A DNA stretch of 6,798 nt, from contig JACMOY010000354.1 of NCBI GenBank assembly GCA_014377795.1, positions 1-6,798 on the forward strand, read 5' to 3'. Source of the DNA: Actinomycetota bacterium. GTDB lineage: Bacteria > Actinomycetota > Actinomycetes > Actinomycetales > Angustibacteraceae. The notes beneath the pieces were generated by a model. That model saw nothing but the letters and a program-made list of their open reading frames with translations. It was not told where the DNA came from and ran no database searches. This document shows positions 1 to 5,578 of the stretch, in pieces. Numbering within the stretch: the first letter of the stretch is position 1; each line of letters starts with the position of its first letter. The position numbers and the translations under genes are program-made.

Positions 1-187
1 CCCGGGCCCTCGCCGACGCCACCCGGCCCGACATCCTGCGCCGCGCCCTGACCGGGACCGCATCGGTGTCACAGCTCGCCGCGGCGGCCCAACCACGATT
101 CGGAAGGCCCAAGGGGTGCTTGACCGGTACGAGCAGATCTGGCGCCACCGCATCGACCAGCCCGACGCGCTGCTCGTCGAGGACTGA
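1..187 (+). pseudogene. ArsR-family HTH regulator remnant, internally deleted
   Basis: Two pieces of one ArsR-type repressor lie in different frames. From base 3 the frame reads RALADATRPDILRRALTG followed by SVSQLAAAA, the usual start of the winged-helix domain in regulators paired with SRPBCC proteins. The frame then changes, and from about base 98 the DNA reads QGVLDRYEQIWRHRIDQPD and ends LLVED at the TGA of 185-187, the usual C-terminal helix of the same family. Roughly 40 residues are missing between them, including the recognition helix and wing, so DNA binding should be lost. The window edge cuts off the first residues. It lies 15 bases before a decayed SRPBCC gene, its normal operon partner. 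The family call rests on remembered sequence patterns and not on a search. A sequencing error alone could not explain the missing segment. Confidence 0.66.
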
Positions 188-202
188 GATCAGGAGACAG
201 TT

Positions 203-444
203 ATGCCCATCACGTCCACCACCAACGACGCCGCCGCACTGACCATCACCGTGGTCGCCGCCTTCGCAGCCGAGCCGCTGCGGCTGCTGGGCCCTGACGG
301 GTGGACGATGCCGAAGGCAGCCTGCTCACCCTGGCCATGACGTTCCCGGACATCCAGACCCGTGACGCCGTCCTCGCCACCGGGATGACCGGGGGGATGG
401 AGACCAGCTTCGCGCGCCTGGAGACCCAGGTCCTGTCGGGTTAG
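203..444 (+). pseudogene. AHSA1/SRPBCC-domain protein remnant, internally deleted
   Basis: The ATG at 203 follows a GGAGA-type ribosome site (193-197). It opens MPITSTTNDAAALTITVV, a typical start for ArsR-linked AHSA1-like (SRPBCC fold) proteins, but this frame stops at 338-340 after 45 codons. In another frame, from 301, the DNA reads SLLTLAMTFPDIQTRDAVLA and then TGMTGGMETSFARLE, the usual C-terminal strand and long helix of the fold, ending at TAG 442-444. Complete members are about 150-160 residues, so at least 70 residues of the central ligand cavity are gone and the frame is broken. With the preceding ArsR remnant it forms a dead regulator/effector pair. The 3' end now appears to carry the promoter of the next gene. 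The substrate of the ancestral protein cannot be told. Confidence 0.66.
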
Positions 445-447
445 GGT
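419..447 (+). promoter_or_regulatory. Predicted promoter of the PEP mutase-family gene, probably leaderless
   Basis: A TAGGGT hexamer at 442-447 fits the actinobacterial -10 pattern TANNNT, and a TGGAGA element (4 of 6 matches to TTGACA) lies 17 bases upstream at 419-424. Seven bases separate the -10 from the ATG at 455, which would place transcription start at or next to the A of the start codon. No Shine-Dalgarno of normal strength is present, in keeping with a leaderless mRNA. The -10 overlaps the TAG stop of the upstream pseudogene. This is a prediction from pattern only. Confidence 0.5.
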
Positions 448-454
448 CGGCATC

Positions 455-1237
455 ATGACGACTCTGAGCGAGCGCGCCTCGACGCTGATGGACCTGCACA
501 CCGCCCCCGAGATCCTCACGCTGACCAACGTCTGGGACGTCGTGTCGGCGACGGTCGTCGCTGGGACGCCCGGGGTCACCGCGCTGGCCACCGCGAGCCA
601 CTCGATCGCCGCGACCTTCGGTTACCCCGACGGCGAGAAGATCCCGCTCGACCTGCACCTGGACATGGTCGGCCGGATCTGCGCTGCGGTCGACCTGCCG
701 GTGAGCATGGACCTCGAGGGTGGCTACATGAACCCGGGCGAGACCGCGCGACGCGCGATCGCTGTGGGCGTCGTCGGTGGCAACCTGGAAGACCAGATGA
801 AGCCGCTGGACGAGGCCGTGGTAGCCGTCGAAGCCGTTCTGGCGGCGGGGCGCGACGCCGGCATCGACTTCGTCCTCAACGCCCGCACCGACACCCTGCT
901 GCGCGCCGCCCCCGGCGCCGACCGCCCCGAGCTGCTGGCCGAGGCCACCCGGCGCTGCCAGGCGTTCCTGGACGCCGGCGCTCCCGTCGTCTTCGTGCCC
1001 GGGCTGCTGGCCCGCGACGAGATCGCCCAGCTGGTCGAGGCGCTCGGCCGTGGCCGGTTGTCCGTGATCTCGGTGCCAGGGAAGGCGTTGTCGGCCAGCG
1101 AGCTCCAGGCGCTGGGTGTCGCGCGGGTCTCGACCGGCCCGCACGCCCAGCGGGTCGCGCTCACCGCGCTGCAGGACGCCGCGGCGGCGATGGTCGGCGG
1201 CGGGACGCTGCCCGAGGGCACCCGCCCGCTGAACTGA
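455..1237 (+). CDS. Isocitrate lyase/phosphoenolpyruvate mutase superfamily protein
   Basis: A 260-residue protein of the PEP mutase branch of the isocitrate lyase superfamily, a Mg-dependent (beta/alpha)8 barrel acting on 2-oxo acids or their phosphonates by cleaving or forming C-C or C-P bonds. Visible family marks in order are NVWD (25-28), the ATASHSIAATFGYPDGE loop (45-61), DLEGGY (86-91), NLEDQ (110-114), NARTD (142-146), FVPG (180-183) and STGP (226-229). The acidic residues of DLEGGY and NLED are where this family holds Mg. The KKCGH motif of true isocitrate lyase is absent and the protein is far shorter, so it is not a glyoxylate-cycle enzyme. The substrate cannot be assigned. The ATG at 455 is chosen because it starts the conserved N-terminus and sits 7 bases after a good -10. 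The next gene starts 44 bases downstream on the same strand. It is a cytoplasmic stand-alone enzyme with no obvious link to benzoate. Confidence 0.88.
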   Translation: MTTLSERASTLMDLHTAPEILTLTNVWDVVSATVVAGTPGVTALATASHSIAATFGYPDGEKIPLDLHLDMVGRICAAVDLPVSMDLEGGYMNPGETARRAIAVGVVGGNLEDQMKPLDEAVVAVEAVLAAGRDAGIDFVLNARTDTLLRAAPGADRPELLAEATRRCQAFLDAGAPVVFVPGLLARDEIAQLVEALGRGRLSVISVPGKALSASELQALGVARVSTGPHAQRVALTALQDAAAAMVGGGTLPEGTRPLN

Positions 1238-1268
1238 CGACGGGCGTCGTCGCGCTGCAGGGGGTCGG

Positions 1269-1274
1269 CATACT
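1269..1274 (+). promoter_or_regulatory. Possible -10 element for the hotdog thioesterase gene
   Basis: CATACT lies 7 bases before the ATG at 1282, the same spacing as the TAGGGT/ATG pair at 442-457, and would give a leaderless transcript. It matches only part of TANNNT and has no recognisable -35 at 16-18 bases. The gene may instead be read through from the upstream gene, 44 bases away. Weak evidence. Confidence 0.25.
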
Positions 1275-1281
1275 GACGCCC

Positions 1282-1665
1282 ATGAGCTCGAGCATCGACA
1301 TCGGACCCTTTGCGACCAGTCTGGGCCTGCAGCTCGACGTCGCCGACGGCGACCAGGTCGTCGCCGACTGGGTCGTCGGGCCGCACCTGCTGCAGCCGCA
1401 CGGGATCCTGCACGGCGGGGTGCACTGCAGCGTCGTCGAGACCCTGGCCAGCGTCGGTGCCGCGCTGTGGCTGGGCGACCGCGGCCGCGTCGTCGGGGTG
1501 TCGAACACCACCGACTTCTACCGCGCGACCACCGAGGGACCGCTGCGCTCGACAGCGCTGCCGGTGCACCGCGGTCGTTCGCAGCAGGTGTGGCGTGTGC
1601 AGACCACCGACGGCAGCGACCGGCTGGTCGCCCAGGGTCAGGTGCGGTTGCAGAACCTCAGCTGA
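1282..1665 (+). CDS. PaaI-family hotdog-fold acyl-CoA thioesterase
   Basis: A 127-residue single hotdog domain, normal length for the PaaI/4HBT-II group that hydrolyses acyl- and aryl-CoA thioesters in the cytoplasm. The signature is QPHGILHGGVHCSVVET (38-54), with HGG at 44-46 for the oxyanion/CoA region and Glu53 on the central helix at the usual catalytic position. VGVSNTTDFYRAT (71-83), HRGRSQQVW (96-104) and the final LVAQGQVRLQN strand complete the fold. The ATG at 1282 gives the standard N-terminus; an in-frame CTG lies three codons upstream. The gene converges on the benzoate operon and its stop overlaps the last 8 bases of the facing gene. PaaI proteins in phenylacetate clusters recover CoA from dead-end thioesters, so a similar role beside box genes is plausible but inferred. 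A MenI-like DHNA-CoA thioesterase is an alternative. Confidence 0.9.
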   Translation: MSSSIDIGPFATSLGLQLDVADGDQVVADWVVGPHLLQPHGILHGGVHCSVVETLASVGAALWLGDRGRVVGVSNTTDFYRATTEGPLRSTALPVHRGRSQQVWRVQTTDGSDRLVAQGQVRLQNLS

Positions 1666-1667
1666 GG
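1656..1667. other. 12-bp palindrome holding two convergent stop codons
   Basis: CCTCAGCTGAGG is a perfect palindrome. The plus-strand thioesterase and the minus-strand DUF6158-like gene both end CTC AGC TGA (Leu-Ser-stop) inside it, so the coding regions overlap by 8 bases (1658-1665). No hairpin with a loop and no T-rich tail is present, so there is no intrinsic terminator between the genes. Confidence 0.85.
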
Positions 1668-2101
1668 GCGTCGAGGCGGGCCCGCCCGGCGTCGGTGATG
1701 ACGCGGTCCTGGCGGTCCGTGGCCAGCAGCGGCGGGTCCCCGTTGTAGAGCCGGGCCAGGGCCGCCGGGTCGAGGCCGACCTCACGGGCCGCCTGGTGGG
1801 CCTCGAGGCGGTGCATCCGGCCGCCGGGGGCTGCGGCGACCCGCCGCAGGAGGTCGCGATCGGGATCGTCGCTCGCCGGCGGGTTCGCCGAACCCGCCGT
1901 CCCCTGCCAGGTGCGCTGGGGGAACCGGCGCAGGTACTCGTTCTCGAGCTCGAGCATCCGCGTGGTGTGGTGGGCGAACTGCTCGGCGCTGCCGTGCAGG
2001 AACACCCAGTTGCGGGTGTCGTGCGCCTGCTTGCCCTGAGCCGCGAGCTCGTCGTCGCTCAGCTGCTCGGCCGGCCGGCCCAGCACGTCGTCGTCAGCCA
2101 C
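1658..2101 (-). CDS. DUF6158-like protein with C-terminal winged-helix-like extension
   Basis: A 147-residue protein of unknown function. The N-terminal part (about 10-65) reads PAEQLSDDELAAQGKQAHDTR, then FLHGSAEQF, then RMLELENEYLRRFP, a helical pattern I associate with the small actinobacterial DUF6158 family. After a Gly/Ala/Pro linker (about 66-80), residues 81-147 form a second helical stretch ending RVITDAGRARLDAL, which resembles the last helix of a winged-helix domain. That part is not typical of the short family members I recall. No signal peptide, membrane segment or catalytic motif is visible. The GTG at 2101 is chosen because AGGAGG (2107-2112) stands 5 bases before it; the open frame upstream lies inside the preceding gene. 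The start overlaps the stop of the gamma-CA-like gene by 8 bases, so it should be translated with the operon. The role may be accessory or regulatory; this is unproven. Confidence 0.75.
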   Translation of the reverse strand: MADDDVLGRPAEQLSDDELAAQGKQAHDTRNWVFLHGSAEQFAHHTTRMLELENEYLRRFPQRTWQGTAGSANPPASDDPDRDLLRRVAAAPGGRMHRLEAHQAAREVGLDPAALARLYNGDPPLLATDRQDRVITDAGRARLDALS

Positions 2102-2639
2102 CGATACCTCCTGGTGTGTCGATCCGGCGCAACCCCGTGCGGTAGCGCTCGGCGTTGGCCGTGTACTCCTGCACCGCGAAGTCGATCCAGGCCGACTGTG
2201 TCGCGGGGTCGAGCGGCCGCAGCCGCGCTGGGACGCCGACCGCGAGGTGACCAGGCGGCACCTGCAGCCCCTCGGGCACCAGAGCCTGGGCCCCCACGAC
2301 CGATCCGGCCTGCACCACAACCCGGTTGAGCACCACGGATCCCGACCCGATCAGGCACCGGTCCTCGACGGTGCACCCCTCCAGGTGCGCGTTGTGGCCG
2401 ACCACGCACTCGGCGCCGACGATCGTGGGCCACTCCTGCGTGGTGTGCAGGACCGTTCCGTCCTGGATCGACGTGCGGTCGCCGACGACGATGAACCCGT
2501 AGTCGGCGCGCAGCACGGCGCCGGGCCACACCGACGCCTGCGCACCGAGCCGGACGTCCCCGATCAGCACCGCGTCGGGGTGGACGTAGGCGCTGGGGTG
2601 GATCTGCGGGGCCACGTCGTCCAGGGCGTAGACCGGCAC
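2094..2639 (-). CDS. Gamma-carbonic-anhydrase-like (PaaY/CaiE-type) hexapeptide-repeat protein
   Basis: A 181-residue left-handed beta-helix protein with imperfect hexapeptide repeats from about 20 to 125 (HPDAVLIGDVRLG, ASVWPGAVLRADYG, GSVVLNRVVVQAGSVVGAQALVP) and a C-terminal helix (146-170). Compared with Methanosarcina Cam, the Arg-Asp pair (Arg44, Asp46), Gln59-Asp60, His65 and His82 are kept, but the third zinc histidine, five residues after His82, is Glu87; an extra His is at 85. The protein may bind metal differently or act on something other than CO2. PaaY, of this fold, is a thioesterase clearing CoA dead-ends in phenylacetate degradation, so a comparable role in benzoyl-CoA metabolism is plausible but inferred. 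The GTG at 2639 comes one base after the ferredoxin TGA and starts the conserved VYALDDVAPQIH region. It lies in the operon, and its 3' end carries the next gene's Shine-Dalgarno. Confidence 0.9.
   Translation of the reverse strand: MPVYALDDVAPQIHPSAYVHPDAVLIGDVRLGAQASVWPGAVLRADYGFIVVGDRTSIQDGTVLHTTQEWPTIVGAECVVGHNAHLEGCTVEDRCLIGSGSVVLNRVVVQAGSVVGAQALVPEGLQVPPGHLAVGVPARLRPLDPATQSAWIDFAVQEYTANAERYRTGLRRIDTPGGIGG
2107..2112 (-). promoter_or_regulatory. Shine-Dalgarno of the DUF6158-like gene
   Basis: AGGAGG on the minus strand within the last codons of the gamma-CA-like gene, 5 bases before the GTG at 2101. With no in-frame ATG in the neighbourhood, it fixes the start of the DUF6158-like gene. 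Confidence 0.8.
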
Positions 2640-2640
2640 G

Positions 2641-2970
2641 TCAGGCCCCGGCGACCAGCGGTGTGTCGACGCCGATCGCCCCGGTCTTGTGCGCTCCGCC
2701 GGGTGCGCCCAGCGGCGCGTCGCGCCCGGGCAGGGCCTCGACGAAGAACCGACGGTTGTCCTCGACGTGGTCGGTGTGCTCGTCGGCGACGCGACGGTCC
2801 TGGCTGATCGCCTCGACCGGGCACACCGGCTCGCAGGCGCCGCAGTCGATGCACTCCTTGGGGTTGATGTACAGCTTGCGCTCGCCCTCGTAGATGCAGT
2901 CGACCGGGCACTCCTCCATGCAGGACTTGTCCATGATGTCGATGCACGGTGCGGCGATGACGTACGGCAC
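2641..2970 (-). CDS. fdxA: FdxA-type 7Fe ferredoxin ([3Fe-4S]/[4Fe-4S])
   Basis: A 109-residue soluble electron carrier, full length for actinobacterial FdxA. The cysteines are Cys9, 17, 21, 25 and Cys40, 43, 46, 50, in the pattern CIDIMDKSCMEECPVDC and CIDCGACEPVCP. By analogy with Azotobacter/Thermus 7Fe ferredoxins, Cys9, 17 and 50 would hold the [3Fe-4S] cluster and Cys21, 40, 43 and 46 the [4Fe-4S], with Cys25 free. The Asp-rich DIMD loop at 11-14 replaces the CxxC spacing of 8Fe types. The C-terminal tail (EDNRRFFVEAL, GAPGGAHKTGAIGVD) is the usual FdxA tail. The GTG at 2970 has AGGAGG 5 bases upstream. Its neighbours are the reductase upstream and the gamma-CA-like gene one base downstream. 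It probably passes electrons from the reductase to the benzoyl-CoA oxygenase; the alternative is a general P450 or FdxA role. Confidence 0.94.
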   Translation of the reverse strand: MPYVIAAPCIDIMDKSCMEECPVDCIYEGERKLYINPKECIDCGACEPVCPVEAISQDRRVADEHTDHVEDNRRFFVEALPGRDAPLGAPGGAHKTGAIGVDTPLVAGA

Positions 2971-2975
2971 GGTGG

Positions 2976-2981
2976 CCTCCT
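2976..2981 (-). promoter_or_regulatory. Shine-Dalgarno of the ferredoxin gene
   Basis: AGGAGG on the minus strand, 5 bases before the GTG at 2970. It is one of only two perfect sites in the operon and it decides the ferredoxin start. Its first three bases (2979-2981) are part of the 3' arm of the hairpin at 2979-3019. Confidence 0.85.
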
Positions 2982-3019
2982 GCCTGCGGGGGCGGTGGGT
3001 GGGGGCGGGGTCAGGCAGG
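2979..3019 (-). promoter_or_regulatory. Inverted repeat between reductase stop and ferredoxin ribosome site
   Basis: In the mRNA, CCUGCCUG (complement of 3012-3019, covering most of the last two codons and the stop of the reductase) can pair perfectly with CAGGCAGG (complement of 2979-2986). The second arm runs into the AGGAGG of the ferredoxin. The 25-base loop is almost all C, so it should not compete for pairing. A ribosome finishing the reductase would break the stem and free the ferredoxin site, which suggests translational coupling. The pairing is read directly; the function is inferred. Confidence 0.55.
2988..3010 (+). other. G-quadruplex-type G tract in the only operon gap
   Basis: The plus (template) strand carries four G runs of 5, 3, 5 and 4, with spacers of 4, 1 and 1 bases, which meets the G3+N1-7 quadruplex pattern. 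It fills the 40-base gap between the reductase and ferredoxin genes and forms the loop of the inverted repeat. The mRNA copy is a C-rich, G-poor stretch. In so GC-rich a genome, chance is possible. Confidence 0.5.
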
Positions 3020-4014
3020 GACCAGCGCGCCGAGGTCGGTGGAGTGGCCAGGGAACAGGTGGGCTGCGGGGTCGAGGTGCACCGCCGCGTTGTTGACGGC
3101 GGTCGCCACCTCGCCGAACCCGACCGCGATCAGCCGCACCTTGCCGTCGTAGTCGTTGACGTCCCCCGCCGCGAATACGCCGGGGAGGTTCGTGCGCATG
3201 GCGGAGTCGACCACGAGGTGGCGGTTGTGGTGCAGCTCCAGACCCCACTCGCGCAGCGGCCCGAGGTTCGCCGTGAACCCCAGGGCAGCCACCAGCCGCT
3301 GGCACGCCAGCGTCTGCGGTTGCTCGCCCTTGACGGTGACGACGACGGCCTCGAGCGCGTCGCCGCCCACCGTCTCGCTCACCTGCGCGTTGGTCACCAC
3401 CCGGACGTCCGTGGCGCGCAACGCCTGCACCGACCCCGGGTGGGCCCGGAAGGTCTCGCGCCGGTGCACCAGCGTGACGCTGCGCGCGACCGGATGCAGC
3501 ATGAGCGCCCAGTCGACCGCGCTGTCGCCGCCGCCAACGACCACGACGTCGGTGTCGACGTAGGCCTGCGCCGACGACACGAAGTACTCGAGCCCGCGAC
3601 CGAGCAGCTGCCCGCCGGCCGGCAGCGGACGCGGCGTGAACGTGCCGATGCCGCCGGTGACGACGACGGCGCGGCAGGTGACCTCGGTGCCGCTGCCGGT
3701 GGTGACGACGAGCAGGTCGGGGCCGTCATCCACGACCGTGCGCTCGAGCCGCTGGGCCTCCTGCCCGAGCAGGTACAGCGGGTCGTACGCCGCCGCCTGC
3801 TCGACCAGGTTGCTGATCAGCCGTCGCCCGGTGACGCTGGGAAAGCCTGCGACGTCGTAGATCTGCTTCTCGGGGTAGAGGGCGCTGACCTGGCCACCGA
3901 CCTGGCTGAGCGAGTCGACCACCGCGACCGACAGCCCGCGCACGCCCGCGTAGAACGCGCCGTACAGCCCCACGGGCCCGGCCCCGACGATCAGCAGGTC
4001 GACGTCGACGGCGC

Positions 4015-4018
<4 letters not shown>
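3011..4018 (-). CDS. Ferredoxin--NADP reductase (TrxR-like fold) / NAD(P)-FAD oxidoreductase
   Basis: A 335-residue flavoprotein of the thioredoxin-reductase-like FNR family (YumC type), which moves electrons between NADPH and a ferredoxin. The FAD motif GAGPVG is at 12-17, GGQVSALYPEKQIYDVAGFP at 41-60, the NADP motif GGGDSA at 162-167 with VHRRETFRAH (184-193) for the 2'-phosphate, and the second FAD motif FAAGDVNDY at 282-290. No CxxC pair follows the NADP motif, so it is not a thioredoxin reductase. The GTG at 4018 overlaps the ligase stop in the four bases GTGA; it puts the FAD motif at the proper distance from the N-terminus, and the longer open frame upstream lies inside the ligase gene. 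The ferredoxin gene follows after 40 bases. In context it most likely reduces that ferredoxin for benzoyl-CoA epoxidation, the job of BoxA in Azoarcus; this partner choice is inferred. Confidence 0.92.
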
Positions 4019-5577
<1,559 letters not shown>

Positions 5578-5578
5578 C

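Noticed and set aside
190..1144. Long minus-strand open frames opposite the PEP mutase-family gene
   Set aside because: Their translations are low-complexity Arg/Gly/Pro-rich with no family motifs, as expected from the antisense of GC-rich coding DNA; the plus-strand frame has clear motifs.
455..1237. True isocitrate lyase of the glyoxylate cycle
   Set aside because: Only 260 residues and no KKCGH catalytic motif; belongs to the PEP mutase-like branch.
1236..1251. Terminator hairpin after the PEP mutase-family gene (GACGAC/GTCGTC, 4-base loop)
   Set aside because: A 6-bp stem with no T tract in a GC-rich repeat of GAC/GTC; too weak to call a terminator.
1675..1686. Second palindrome GGCGGGCCCGCC near the convergent stops
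   Set aside because: Lies in the coding region of the DUF6158-like gene, has no loop, and such GC palindromes are expected by chance here.
2640..3305. Possible N-terminal fusion partner of the gamma-CA-like protein (the frame stays open upstream)
   Set aside because: The upstream part overlaps the ferredoxin and reductase genes in another frame and reads as a Pro/Arg/Ser-rich shadow; the GTG at 2639 gives the normal family N-terminus.
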